Of a DNA stretch of 64,000 bases, positions 27,249 to 36,070 are shown one piece after another. How positions within the stretch are numbered: position 1 is the stretch's first letter; every line of letters starts with the position of its first letter. The position numbers and the translations under genes were made by a program. The notes below the pieces were generated by a model. That model was not told where the DNA came from, made no database searches, and saw only the letters and a program-made list of their open reading frames with translations. This DNA comes from Pseudomonas graminis (GTDB lineage: Bacteria; Pseudomonadota; Gammaproteobacteria; Pseudomonadales; Pseudomonadaceae), in the NCBI RefSeq assembly GCF_900111735.1, contig NZ_FOHW01000013.1, forward strand, positions 1-64,000. Direction: 5' to 3'.

Positions 27249-27864
27249 GCTCGACCTTCCCGCTCTCAATCCCACGCGTACCGCCAGTGATCATCGGCAT
27301 CAAGGTTTTCGGCACCATCAGTACCAGCGCCAGATGCACCACCACGAACGCGCCAATGAATGCCATCGCCGCAAAATGCACGTAACGGGCGAAGTCGTAT
27401 CCACCGAACACGGCGGTCAGTTCCTGTAACTGAACCGGCTTCCAGATCGCCAGCCCCGTCAGCACGATCAACACGCCGGCGGCCAGCACCAGCCAATACA
27501 TCAGGCGCTGGACGGCGTTGTACACGCCCTTCTCGTGCTTGAGACGAAAACGCAGGGCGTCGAGCATGTCGCGCTTGACCGCTGTGGGAGTGACCGGCAG
27601 GAAGTCGCGCTTGAAATGCCGGGTGAACAGGCCATACAGCACGTAGATCAGGCCGTTGATCACTAACAGCCACATCACGGCGAAGTGCCACGCCAGCGCG
27701 CCGCCCAGCCAGCCGCCCAGGGTGAAATCCCGGGGGAAGGAGAAGCGGAACAGCGGCGACGCGTTATAGATGCCCCACCCGCTCATGAACATGCAGACCA
27801 TGCCAAAGGCATTGATCCAGTGCGTCAGGCGGATGGGCCATGGATGAATTCTGGTTTTTTTCAT
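27241..27864 (-). CDS. Cytochrome b561-type membrane subunit
   Basis: The 207-aa protein has four hydrophobic helices with conserved His residues: RIHPWPIRLTHWINAFGMVCMF (helix 1), LAWHFAVMWLLVINGLIYVLYG (helix 2), LMYWLVLAAGVLIVLTGLAIW (helix 3) and RYVHFAAMAFIGAFVVVHLALVL (helix 4). This is the thiosulfate reductase/formate dehydrogenase cytochrome b fold. It most likely passes quinol electrons to the overlapping molybdoenzyme. It is not MsrQ (YedZ), which is a different heme protein, so the enzyme pair differs from MsrPQ. Confidence 0.85.
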   Translation of the reverse strand: MKKTRIHPWPIRLTHWINAFGMVCMFMSGWGIYNASPLFRFSFPRDFTLGGWLGGALAWHFAVMWLLVINGLIYVLYGLFTRHFKRDFLPVTPTAVKRDMLDALRFRLKHEKGVYNAVQRLMYWLVLAAGVLIVLTGLAIWKPVQLQELTAVFGGYDFARYVHFAAMAFIGAFVVVHLALVLMVPKTLMPMITGGTRGIESGKVEHD

Positions 27865-27921
27865 GGTGCGAGACTCATCACGGATTCGGTGAAAGCGGCG
27901 CCGTGAGACGCCGCAACCCGC

Positions 27922-28551
27922 TTACATCGGCGGCTGGAAGCCGTCTTTGCCGACCGCGACACCGCGTGCGGTCTTGCCGTCTTCGCCCGGGAACACGACG
28001 ATCTTCGCGCCCTTGACCAGCTCATCGACCTTGCCTGGCTGCACGTAAGCGATTGGCACGTCTTCCGGCACGACCAGCTGCTTCTCACCGCCTTTGTAGC
28101 CCACGCTCAGGGTACGGCCGTTGGCCTTGCCGCTCAGCTTGCCGACGGTGCCATTGGTCATGGTGCCGGTGCTGCCGTCAGCGTTTTCCCAACCGTAGTG
28201 GCCTTCACCGCTGCCTTTCAGGCTTGGCTCGAAGACGGTCACTTCCAGGGCTTTCAGCGTGCCGTCGGCCTGTGGAGTCGCGGCGGAGCCGATGAAACTG
28301 TCCGCTTTGATCGACGCGATGTCAGTCTTGGAGACCAGACGGATGCCAGTCTTGTCGGTCAGGCCGATGCTCTGATGGGCGCCGGAACGGGTGGTGAAGT
28401 TCAGGGTATTGCTGTCGACGCTGTCGACCGTCCCGCGCAGTGGCTTGACCACCGGCATGTCACCGGAGGCCATGCCAGCGGCGGAAGCCATGACGGCGGC
28501 GCTGAGCATCAGCATGCCGAACGTGGTGGTCAGGGCTGTCTTCATCTTCAT
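27922..28551 (-). CDS. Exported protein of unknown function (DUF5666-like repeats)
   Basis: The 209-aa protein has a Sec signal (MKTALTTTFGMLMLSAAVMASAAG). The mature part is beta-rich with LRGTVDSVDSNTLNFTTRSGAHQSIGLTD, a segment typical of DUF5666/OB-like domains. A second segment is KLSGKANGRTLSVGYKGGEKQLVVPEDVPIAYVQPG. No Cys or heme motif is present. It is the first gene of the redox operon, 57 bp ahead of the cytochrome gene, with the paired boxes upstream. It might be an accessory or metal/redox sensor protein; function unknown. The start could be two codons downstream. Confidence 0.72.
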   Translation of the reverse strand: MKMKTALTTTFGMLMLSAAVMASAAGMASGDMPVVKPLRGTVDSVDSNTLNFTTRSGAHQSIGLTDKTGIRLVSKTDIASIKADSFIGSAATPQADGTLKALEVTVFEPSLKGSGEGHYGWENADGSTGTMTNGTVGKLSGKANGRTLSVGYKGGEKQLVVPEDVPIAYVQPGKVDELVKGAKIVVFPGEDGKTARGVAVGKDGFQPPM

Positions 28552-28871
28552 CGGTGAATTCCTTGAGGCAGTTGGGGAAAGTTGAAGCTGAGGGTCATGT
28601 GTGTTGCATGACGGCCATCCTGTACCCGTAACCGGCACCCGACAATGACCGCCCGATTACATTTTTGTCATTCAAGCACACCGCCGCTGAGCGTGTCGGC
28701 CTAAGGGGCAATCAATGACAAAAATGTAACCGACCGCGCGCCATCCGTTGGTTACACTCCACATCCGGCGCGGCCTGCAGCCCTGCGCGTCTGTTCCGGG
28801 CCGATCTGATAAACCATCCGGCACCCCACGCCGGCGACGCTGCCAGTGACGTGAAGCGAGCCTGACCGACG
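28552..28871. promoter_or_regulatory. Divergent regulatory region with a perfect 16-bp inverted repeat pair
   Basis: TTACATTTTTGTCATT (28657-28672) and its exact reverse complement AATGACAAAAATGTAA (28714-28729) lie 41 bp apart between the redox operon and the two-component genes. The boxes resemble CusR/CopR/HprR-type sites (TTACA-N5-GTCA). One box probably serves each direction. Confidence 0.7.
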
Positions 28872-29567
28872 ATGCACATTCTGCTTATCGAAGACGACAC
28901 CAAGACCGGCGAGTACCTCAAAAAGGGCCTCACCGAGTCCGGTTATAAAGTCGACTGGACCCAGCACGGCACCGACGGCCTGCACATGGCCCTTGAGCAC
29001 AGCTACGATTTGCTGGTGCTCGACGTCATGCTGCCGGGCATCGACGGCTGGCAGATCATCGAAATCCTGCGGGCAAAACAGGATGTGCCGGTGCTATTTC
29101 TCACCGCCCGCGATCAGTTGCAGGACCGCATTCGCGGCCTCGAACTGGGCGCCGACGATTACCTGGTCAAGCCGTTTTCCTTCACCGAATTGCTCCTGCG
29201 CATCCGCACCATCCTGCGTCGGGGAGTGGTGCGCGAGGCCGATCATTTCCATCTGGCCGATCTGGAACTGGACCTGCTGCGCCGTCGGGTCACGCGCCAG
29301 CAACAGGTCATCACCCTGACCAACAAGGAATTCGCGCTGCTGCATCTGTTTCTGCGCCGCGAGGGCGACGTGCTGTCGAGGGCGCAGATCGCCTCGGAAG
29401 TCTGGGACATGAATTTCGACAGCGACACCAACGTTGTCGACGTGGCCATCAAGCGCCTGCGCAGCAAGGTCGACACGCCCTACCCGAGCAAACTCATCCA
29501 CACCGTGCGCGGCATCGGTTACGTCTGCGAGGTGCGGCCATGCGAGCCCGACGCCAGCCATCCCTGA
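28872..29567 (+). CDS. OmpR-family response regulator, CopR/HprR/CusR-like
   Basis: The 231-aa protein has a receiver domain ([29 protein letters not shown], phospho-acceptor Asp51 in [28 protein letters not shown]) and a C-terminal winged helix ([55 protein letters not shown]). It belongs to the heavy-metal regulator group, which includes E. coli HprR, the HOCl/H2O2-responsive regulator of msrPQ. It is divergent from the molybdoenzyme operon and overlaps the kinase gene by 28 bp. Confidence 0.93.
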   Translation: MHILLIEDDTKTGEYLKKGLTESGYKVDWTQHGTDGLHMALEHSYDLLVLDVMLPGIDGWQIIEILRAKQDVPVLFLTARDQLQDRIRGLELGADDYLVKPFSFTELLLRIRTILRRGVVREADHFHLADLELDLLRRRVTRQQQVITLTNKEFALLHLFLRREGDVLSRAQIASEVWDMNFDSDTNVVDVAIKRLRSKVDTPYPSKLIHTVRGIGYVCEVRPCEPDASHP

Positions 29568-30958
29568 CCCTGCGCGCGACCCTGGCGTTTTCGGTGGTGG
29601 CCATGCTCGCCGTCGCGGGCGCCGGCATGTATCTCTACGAGACCATGAAAGGCGCGGTGATGACTCGCAGCGACCATGCGGTGCTGGCGCGGCTGGATCA
29701 CTTTCGCAAACTGCTGCAATACGACCTGACGCTGACCACGCTGCAAAGCAGCCCACAACTGTTCGAGAACATGCTCGACAGCGAGGACGATATTTTCATC
29801 ATCGCCGAGCCGGGCAAGCCTGCGGTGATCATGGTCAACCCGCTGCACGCGCCGTTGCCGACGATGCCGGTGGTACCGGCCAACATGCCGCTGAGCGTGG
29901 CCGACATGCGCAGCGGCATGCTGGATTCAGGGGTGCCGATGCGCGCGGCGACGGTCGAGGCGGTGTCCGGCGGCAAGCTTGTGCACCTGACAGCTGCGCA
30001 CATCGCGGTAAAGGAAATGGCGACCCTGGCGGGTTTCCGTAACCGCATCCTCTTTGCCGTGGCGCTAGCCTTCATGGTGACCGCGCTGCTGGGTTACGTG
30101 TTGCTGCGCCGGGGTCTGCGGCCGCTGCGCAGGATGGCCAGCCATGCGGCGGCCATCACTCCGGCGCAACTGGACAGCCGCATGGACAACCGCGACACCC
30201 CGGTGGAATTGCAGCAGCTGGGCGAGGCCTACAACGCGATGCTCGACCGGCTTGCCGATGGTTATCAGCGACTGACGCAGTTTTCCGCCGACCTGGCCCA
30301 TGAAATCCGCACACCGGTGGGTTCGTTGATGGGGCATTGTCAGGTGGCGTTGCGACAACCGCGTACGGAAGATGAATATCAGGCGTTGCTGGCCTCGAAT
30401 CTGGAGGAGCTGGAACGCATCTCGCGGATGGTCGAAAGCATCCTGTTCCTCGCGCGGGCCGATGAAGCACAAGCTGCGCTCAGTCGCCAGACGCTGAATC
30501 TGGCGGACGAGATGCAGCGGGTTGCGGGCTATTTCGAAGGGCTGGCGGAAGAGCGTGACATCGCCCTGCACACCGAAGGCGACGGGCGGATTGAGGCCGA
30601 TCCCTTGTTGCTGCGCAGGGCGCTGAGCAACCTGGTGGCGAACGCGATTCGGTACGCCGATGAAGGCAGTGAGATCAAGATTCGTGTGATAGAGAGCGAC
30701 CAGCGCTTCCGCATCGAAGTGGAGAACCAGGGCCCGACACTGGACGACGCCACCCTGGGCAAACTGTTCGACCGCTTCTATCGCGGCGACGCCTCACGTC
30801 ACCAGAGCTCCGATTCCAATGGACTGGGCCTGGCGATCGTCGCCGCGATCATGCAGCTGCATGACGGCGAAGCGGCGGTGAACCAGCCTGCGCCGGGGCG
30901 GATCTGTTTCGGGCTGGTGTTTCCACGCCAGCCCGCAGGCAGGCAGCAGCAGATTTGA
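29540..30958 (+). CDS. Heavy-metal-type sensor histidine kinase, CopS/HprS/CusS-like
   Basis: The 472-aa kinase has two membrane helices (residues about 13-33 and 169-190) flanking a periplasmic sensor of about 135 residues. A HAMP follows ([23 protein letters not shown]), then the H-box [12 protein letters not shown] with His254, the N-box [16 protein letters not shown] and the G-box [13 protein letters not shown]. The periplasmic domain has several Met and His residues but no Cys, compatible with metal or oxidant sensing. The gene starts inside the response-regulator gene, so the two are co-translated. Confidence 0.92.
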   Translation: MRARRQPSLTLRATLAFSVVAMLAVAGAGMYLYETMKGAVMTRSDHAVLARLDHFRKLLQYDLTLTTLQSSPQLFENMLDSEDDIFIIAEPGKPAVIMVNPLHAPLPTMPVVPANMPLSVADMRSGMLDSGVPMRAATVEAVSGGKLVHLTAAHIAVKEMATLAGFRNRILFAVALAFMVTALLGYVLLRRGLRPLRRMASHAAAITPAQLDSRMDNRDTPVELQQLGEAYNAMLDRLADGYQRLTQFSADLAHEIRTPVGSLMGHCQVALRQPRTEDEYQALLASNLEELERISRMVESILFLARADEAQAALSRQTLNLADEMQRVAGYFEGLAEERDIALHTEGDGRIEADPLLLRRALSNLVANAIRYADEGSEIKIRVIESDQRFRIEVENQGPTLDDATLGKLFDRFYRGDASRHQSSDSNGLGLAIVAAIMQLHDGEAAVNQPAPGRICFGLVFPRQPAGRQQQI

Positions 30959-30999
30959 ATCTGCGCTACCCGTAAATCCATTGCCAGGCCGAGGCGCCT

Positions 31000-31086
31000 G
31001 TAGGAGCGCGCTTGCCCGCGAAAGCAGTGGGTCAGGCATCACTGATGGCACAGGCATATCGCCTTCGCGGGCAAGCGCGCTCCTAC
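31000..31086. repeat. Inverted REP pair downstream of the kinase gene
   Basis: GTAGGAGCGCGCTTGCCCGC at 31000 and GCGGGCAAGCGCGCTCCTAC ending at 31086 form a REP doublet between convergent genes. It can fold into one long hairpin and may act as a transcript-end stabiliser. Confidence 0.88.
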
Positions 31087-31157
31087 ACGGGTTTTGTGTC
31101 GGCCAATATTCCGGGCTGTGCCGCTAACTGATCACTCCCGCATCCGCACCGAAAACC

Positions 31158-31838
31158 TCAGGCCTTCTTGTCGTGGGTCGCCTGCAGTTTGTAGAACGTC
31201 GCCGCCCCGCCTTCGGTGGCATAGCCGGCGTTGTCCTGGGTGTACACGCCCGCCTTGAAATACAGCGGCTTGCCCTTCCAGGACAGGTCGAGCTTGGCGC
31301 CCCACTGCATGTCGTAGGCATTGACGGTCAGGTTGCCGGCCTGGGTCAGGTGGATGGTGTAGGTGAAGCGTTGCTTGAGCAGCACGCCGGTTGCCACTTG
31401 AATGACTTCGGGCTCGGAAGTCGGCGTCGAGCGGTACTTCACCACGAGGTTGCCGGTCTTGGTTTTTTCCTTGTACTGGTATTCGAGCTTGAGCAGCGGC
31501 TCGGTACTGCCATAGGCGTGGATCTGACCGATGACAATTTTGCCCGAAGAAGGCACTTGGTCCACGGTCAGCGCCGCACGCAGGAAGTTGTCCGCGTCAG
31601 AGTAAGTCCAGTTGTGAACCGCACCGTTGGCGTAGGTTTCACGCAGTTCGGTGCGGGGAAATTTGGCATTGTCAGTCCTTGACCCTGTAACCGGCGCCCA
31701 GAAGAACAAAGTGTCCCCTGAACGGAAGTAACCATCCTGGTAACCGCCGACGAGTTTTGGCGTGTCGATGGTGGCGGCTGCGATACCGACCGGTATAGAA
31801 AGATTCCAGATGGCGAGATCAATCATGGGTGCACTCAT
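31158..31838 (-). CDS. Polysaccharide lyase family 7, alginate lyase
   Basis: The 226-aa single-domain PL7 enzyme shows three catalytic-strand motifs: FPRTELRE near residue 65 (R-TEL-R), GQIHAYG near 105 (QIH) and LYFKAGVYTQDNAG near 195 (YFKAGVYxQ). PL7 enzymes cleave alginate by beta-elimination. No signal peptide is visible from the ATG at 31838, so it is probably cytoplasmic or released otherwise, as for P. aeruginosa PA1167. The frame stays open upstream to 31970 without adding a signal. Isolated gene, with no alginate operon nearby. Confidence 0.87.
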   Translation of the reverse strand: MSAPMIDLAIWNLSIPVGIAAATIDTPKLVGGYQDGYFRSGDTLFFWAPVTGSRTDNAKFPRTELRETYANGAVHNWTYSDADNFLRAALTVDQVPSSGKIVIGQIHAYGSTEPLLKLEYQYKEKTKTGNLVVKYRSTPTSEPEVIQVATGVLLKQRFTYTIHLTQAGNLTVNAYDMQWGAKLDLSWKGKPLYFKAGVYTQDNAGYATEGGAATFYKLQATHDKKA

Positions 31839-32398
31839 GGTGCGCGAGGCGCACAGCAAATAAGGTGTCTGGAACAGGCCTGTCACTGCCGTTCCCGTCA
31901 TCTTTGCTATCGGCTGAACCGTTTGATCTTTAGTGGGCCCCGGAGTCAAGAAACCGCCAAACCCCCGCAAGCAGCGCCCAAAGACAGCACAGTGCCACTA
32001 CCGAGCCGAAGTGGCCCATTGACCTCATGTTTTGCCCAACCAGCGGAAACCGGGGAGGAAGGCTAATAATTTGGCGCCATTTTTTTGGAGGATCGCTTAG
32101 ACGACGCCCAGAAAATTAGTTCAGCCAGCGAGGGCTCAGCCGACAGACGGTATGGGAAAAATACTGGTCCGGTGTCCCGCGCCCTCCTGCTCGGCGAGGA
32201 GAGGCATCTGGCGCCTCCCTTACTCTGCTGCTGGATACTTGCAAAAAGCCTGCTGCGACAATCCGCCCGGCACCCCGCGGTAGATTCCATTTGACGGCCA
32301 CACAGTGTTACAAGATATTATTAGTTAGCAACCTAATAATGCAGCGCCTAATCATTCAGGCCCTAACCAACCTTCCATACCGTTTCAATGGCCTTCTC
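31839..32398. other. Long intergenic region upstream of the MarR gene
   Basis: The region is 560 bp between divergent genes. Apart from the MarR operator candidate at 32317-32340 I see no gene or repeat. Short open frames exist but have no ribosome-binding sites or recognisable content. Confidence 0.4.
32317..32340. promoter_or_regulatory. MarR-type operator candidate
   Basis: ATTATTAG (32317-32324) and CTAATAAT (32333-32340) are perfect inverted half-sites separated by 8 bp. They lie 58 bp upstream of the marR start, in an AT-rich stretch. Size and symmetry fit autoregulation by a MarR dimer. Confidence 0.6.
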
Positions 32399-32851
32399 AT
32401 GAACCCTGACACCCTGCAAATGCGCGTTACCGGCGGCGTCGTAGCGGCCTCCCGGCAGTGGCGTCGCGTCTGCCAGACCACGCTGATCAATGTGGGCGTC
32501 ACCGAAGCCTGCGCCGGCCCGTTGCTGATGATCGCGCGCCTCGGTGAAGGCGTGCGTCAGGTGACAGTGGCCCAGGCCTGCGGGCTGGAAAGCCCGTCAC
32601 TGGTGCGCCTGCTCGATCAACTGTGCAAAGCCGGACTGGTGCAACGCACCGAAGACCCCACCGACCGCCGCGCCAAGGCGTTGAGCCTGACCGATGAGGG
32701 CCGCGCTTTAGCCAACGCCATCGAGGGAGAGCTGATCCGCCTGCGCCGCGACATCTTCAGCCACGTCGACCCCGCCGACCTGGAAGCAACGCTGCGCGTG
32801 TTCACCGCCATCGCCCAGGCCACGCCGACGGCGCCGGAGTCGTCATCTTGA
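32399..32851 (+). CDS. MarR-family regulator of the efflux operon
   Basis: The 150-aa protein has the MarR winged helix: QVTVAQACGLESPSLVRLLDQLCKAGLVQRTEDPTDRRAKALSLTDEGRAL (residues about 60-110), including the D-x-R-D/R wing. I start at the ATG at 32399; the 36 residues upstream lie in the operator region. The following transporter gene begins with a TTG inside this gene's last codons, so regulator and pump are coupled. It probably derepresses the operon in response to aromatic acids. Confidence 0.88.
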   Translation: MNPDTLQMRVTGGVVAASRQWRRVCQTTLINVGVTEACAGPLLMIARLGEGVRQVTVAQACGLESPSLVRLLDQLCKAGLVQRTEDPTDRRAKALSLTDEGRALANAIEGELIRLRRDIFSHVDPADLEATLRVFTAIAQATPTAPESSS

Positions 32852-34947
32852 GCGCCAGATTCAAAGGCTTTTTCGACGGTGTACCGCCGGGCCGCGACTG
32901 GTTCTACGGCGTGCGCACCTTCGCGGCATCGATGTTGGCGCTGTACATCGCGCTGATGATGGAACTGCCCCGCCCTTACTGGGCGATGGCGACGGTCTAC
33001 ATCGTCTCCAGCCCGTTCGTGGCGCCGACCAGTTCCAAGGCGCTGTACCGCGCCGCCGGCACGCTGCTCGGCGCCGCCGCTTCGGTGGTGCTGGTGCCGA
33101 TGTTCGTGCAGACGCCTTTTTTGCTGGCGGTGGTCATCGCGCTGTGGACCGGTACCCTGCTCTTCCTCTCCCTGCATTTGCGCACCGCCAACAGCTACGC
33201 GTTGATGCTGGCGGGCTACACCATGCCGCTGATTTCCTTCCCGGTGGTCGACAACCCGCAGGCGGTGTTCGACATCGCCGTCTCGCGCACCGAGGAGATC
33301 TTCCTCGGCATCGTCTGCGCCGCCGTGGTCGGCGCGATGTTCTGGCCGCGTCGGCTGGCCCCGGTACTGGTCGATGCGATGGGCAAGTGGTTCAAGGACG
33401 CGTCGACCTACAGTGACCTGTTCCTGTCCCGCAGCGCCACGCCAGAAGCGGTCGGCGGTCTGCGCACGGCCATGGTCGGCACGTTCAATAGCCTGGAGCT
33501 GATGATCGGCCAGTTGCCCCACGAAGGCGCCCATCGCCAGACGGTGCGCAACGCCAAGGAACTGCGCGGACGGATGATTCACCTGCTGCCGGTCATCGAT
33601 GCCCTGGACGATGCCCTTTGGGCGCTGGAGCGGCGTTCGCCTGAGCACGTCGCCGACCTCGCCCCGCTGCTGATCGAGTGCCGCGACTGGGTCGAGCAGA
33701 CCGCCGAAGGTGCACCGATCGCGTATTGGAAAGCCTTGCACGCCGAACTCGACCGCCTGCAACCCACCCCTGCGCAGATCGACGATCGCCGGCACCTGCT
33801 GCTGTCGAACGCGCTGTATCGCCTGCGCGAGTGGATCGACCTGTGGCAGGACTGCCGCAGCCTGCAGCACGCCATCGAGACCGACGATCATTCGTCGTGG
33901 CGTGCGGTGTATCGCCATTGGCGGCTGGGCCGACTGTCGCCGTTTCTTGATCGCGGCATGATGCTGTATTCGGTGGCGACCTCGGTCAGCGCGATCATCG
34001 TCGCGTCGGTGCTGTGGATCTTGCTCGGCTGGCAGGACGGCGCGAGCGCGGTGGCGCTGGCGGCGGTGTCCTGCAGCTTCTTCGCGGCGATGGACGACCC
34101 GGCGCCGCAGATCTACCGCTTCTTCTTCTGGACCATGATGTCGGTGATCTTCGCCAGCCTCTACCTGTTCGTGGTGCTGCCCAACCTGCACGACTTCCCG
34201 ATGCTGGTGCTGGCGTTTTCGGTGCCGTTCATTTGCGTCGGCACCCTGACCGTGCAGCCGAAGTTCTACCTCGGCACGCTGCTGACCATCGTCAACACCT
34301 CATCTTTCATCAGCATCCAGAGCGCCTACGACGCCGACTTCGTCAACTTCGTCAATTCCAACCTGGCCGGCCCTGCGGGTCTGGCATTCGCCTTCGTCTG
34401 GACGCTGATCGTCAGGCCGTTCGGCACTGAAGTGGCCGCCAGGCGTCTGACCCGATTCAGCTGGCGCGACATCGTCTCCCTCAGCGAAGACGCCACCCTG
34501 GCCGATCACCGGCACATGGGTGTACGCATGCTTGACCGGCTGATGCAGCACCTGCCGCGCCTGGCGATCACCGCGCAGGATTCCACCAGTGCACTGCGCG
34601 AAGCGCGGGTCGCCCTGAACATGCTGGATTTGCTGGCGTACATGCCGCGGGTCGACCCGGCGCCGCGTCAGTTGCTGCGCCAGGTGGCGACCGAAGTCGG
34701 CGCGCACTTTCGGGACTGCCTGAAAGCCCGGGAGCGTTTGCCCGCCCCTAAAGGTCTGTTGATGACCATGGACCGCGCCCGCCGCGCCCTGACCTTCAAC
34801 GGCGTGGGCGACGACGACGCGCGGATGAATCTGCTGCACGCCCTCAGTGGCTTGCGCCTGGCGCTGCTGCCGGGCGTGGAGATCGTCGATGTGCTCGCCG
34901 AACAGGAAGAACAACCGCCCTATGGCATCGATGGAGCGCCGTTATGA
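32848..34947 (+). CDS. FUSC-family inner-membrane exporter, AaeB-like
   Basis: The 699-aa protein has two blocks of about six helices each, residues 20-170 and 370-530, with soluble domains after each. FYGVRTFAASMLALYIALMMELPRPYWAMATVYIVSSPFVAPTSSKALYRAAGTLLGA is the FUSC signature. AaeB-type pumps export hydroxylated aromatic carboxylates. It starts with TTG at 32848, overlapping the marR stop, and its end overlaps the DUF1656 gene by four bases. Substrate inferred from the family. Confidence 0.9.
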   Translation: MSARFKGFFDGVPPGRDWFYGVRTFAASMLALYIALMMELPRPYWAMATVYIVSSPFVAPTSSKALYRAAGTLLGAAASVVLVPMFVQTPFLLAVVIALWTGTLLFLSLHLRTANSYALMLAGYTMPLISFPVVDNPQAVFDIAVSRTEEIFLGIVCAAVVGAMFWPRRLAPVLVDAMGKWFKDASTYSDLFLSRSATPEAVGGLRTAMVGTFNSLELMIGQLPHEGAHRQTVRNAKELRGRMIHLLPVIDALDDALWALERRSPEHVADLAPLLIECRDWVEQTAEGAPIAYWKALHAELDRLQPTPAQIDDRRHLLLSNALYRLREWIDLWQDCRSLQHAIETDDHSSWRAVYRHWRLGRLSPFLDRGMMLYSVATSVSAIIVASVLWILLGWQDGASAVALAAVSCSFFAAMDDPAPQIYRFFFWTMMSVIFASLYLFVVLPNLHDFPMLVLAFSVPFICVGTLTVQPKFYLGTLLTIVNTSSFISIQSAYDADFVNFVNSNLAGPAGLAFAFVWTLIVRPFGTEVAARRLTRFSWRDIVSLSEDATLADHRHMGVRMLDRLMQHLPRLAITAQDSTSALREARVALNMLDLLAYMPRVDPAPRQLLRQVATEVGAHFRDCLKARERLPAPKGLLMTMDRARRALTFNGVGDDDARMNLLHALSGLRLALLPGVEIVDVLAEQEEQPPYGIDGAPL

Positions 34948-35153
34948 TCGGTGACGTAGACATCAGCGGGATTTTCCTGCCGACCTTTCTGGTGCTGATG
35001 GGCATCGCTTACCTGATTTTTCTGGTGGTGCACGCCGTGTTGACGCGCGCCCGCTTCTACCGCCTGGTCTGGCACCGGGCTTTGTTCAACGTCGGTCTAT
35101 ACGCTCTGCTGCTCGGCGTCGTGGATACCCTAAGTCGATACCTGATGAAATGA
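34944..35153 (+). CDS. DUF1656 small membrane protein
   Basis: The 69-aa protein has two hydrophobic helices (FLPTFLVLMGIAYLIFLVVHAVL and LFNVGLYALLLGVVDTLSRYL). DUF1656 (AaeX-like) proteins nearly always sit between the FUSC pump and its HlyD-type partner. It overlaps both neighbours by four bases. Role unproven; probably part of the pump. Confidence 0.9.
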   Translation: MIGDVDISGIFLPTFLVLMGIAYLIFLVVHAVLTRARFYRLVWHRALFNVGLYALLLGVVDTLSRYLMK

Positions 35154-36070
35154 AAAAACCTCTTCTGACGCTGGGCCGCGTGGTCCTGACCCTGCTGGTT
35201 GTCACCCTTGCCGCGATCGTCGTCTGGCGCATGGTGATGTATTACATGTACGCGCCCTGGACCCGCGACGGGCACATCCGCGCCGACGTGATCCAGATCG
35301 CTCCGGACGTTTCGGGTCTGATCGAGAAAGTCGCGGTGAGCGACAACCAACCGGTCAAGAAAGGCCAGTTGCTGTTCACCATCGACCAGGACCGCTTCCG
35401 TCTCGCTTTGCGCCAGGCCCAGGCGACAGTTGCCGAGCGCAAGGAAACCTGGGAACAGGCCCAGCGCGAGAACCGTCGCAACCGCAGCCTCGGCAATCTG
35501 GTCGCCCGCGAGCAGCTGGAAGAAAGCCAGTCCAGGGAAGCCCGCGCGCTGTCGGCCCTGAACGAAGCGCAGGTGGCCGTCGATTCGGCGCAACTGAACC
35601 TGGACCGCTCGGTGATCCGCAGCCCGGTGGACGGCTACCTCAACGACCGCGCGCCCCGCGACCGCGAATTCGTCAGCGCCGGACGTCCGGTGCTGTCGGT
35701 GGTGGACAGCAACTCGTTCCACATCGACGGCTACTTTGAAGAAACCAAGCTGGACGGGATTCACATCGGCTCCGGCGTGGACATCCGCGTGATCGGCGAC
35801 AACGCGCGCCTGCATGGTCATGTGGTGAGCATCGTCGCCGCCATCGAAGACCGCGACCGCAGCAGCGGCTCGAACCTGCTGCCCAACGTCAACCCGGCGT
35901 TCAGCTGGGTGCGACTGGCCCAGCGGATTCCGGTGCGCATTGCGTTTGATGACGTGCCGGCGGACTTCCGCATGATTGCCGGGCGCACGGCGACGGTGTC
36001 GATCATCGATGACGCCCGCGCTGACAAAGATGCCGGCAATGATCCCGTCCAGCCAGGAGCGCCGAAATGA
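35150..36070 (+). CDS. HlyD-family periplasmic adaptor, AaeA-like
   Basis: The 306-aa membrane-fusion protein has an N-terminal anchor (LGRVVLTLLVVTLAAIVVWRMVMYYMY). Lipoyl half-motifs follow (VIQIAPDVSGLIEKVAVSDNQPVKKGQLLFTIDQDRF and LDRSVIRSPVDGYLNDRAPRDREFVSAGRPVLSVVD), enclosing a coiled-coil hairpin (residues about 80-155). It links the inner-membrane FUSC pump to the outer-membrane channel encoded next. Start and stop overlap the neighbours by four bases. Confidence 0.92.
   Translation: MKKPLLTLGRVVLTLLVVTLAAIVVWRMVMYYMYAPWTRDGHIRADVIQIAPDVSGLIEKVAVSDNQPVKKGQLLFTIDQDRFRLALRQAQATVAERKETWEQAQRENRRNRSLGNLVAREQLEESQSREARALSALNEAQVAVDSAQLNLDRSVIRSPVDGYLNDRAPRDREFVSAGRPVLSVVDSNSFHIDGYFEETKLDGIHIGSGVDIRVIGDNARLHGHVVSIVAAIEDRDRSSGSNLLPNVNPAFSWVRLAQRIPVRIAFDDVPADFRMIAGRTATVSIIDDARADKDAGNDPVQPGAPK

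Noticed and set aside
25734..27290. 518-codon plus-strand frame over the MFS start, REP units, repeat element and molybdoenzyme
   Set aside because: It is stitched from antisense and repeat sequence; the translated parts match no protein and include the REP and element translations.
32617..34191. 524-codon minus-strand frame opposite marR and the FUSC pump gene
   Set aside because: Low-complexity Arg/Gln/His composition, crosses two coupled genes, no ribosome-binding site.
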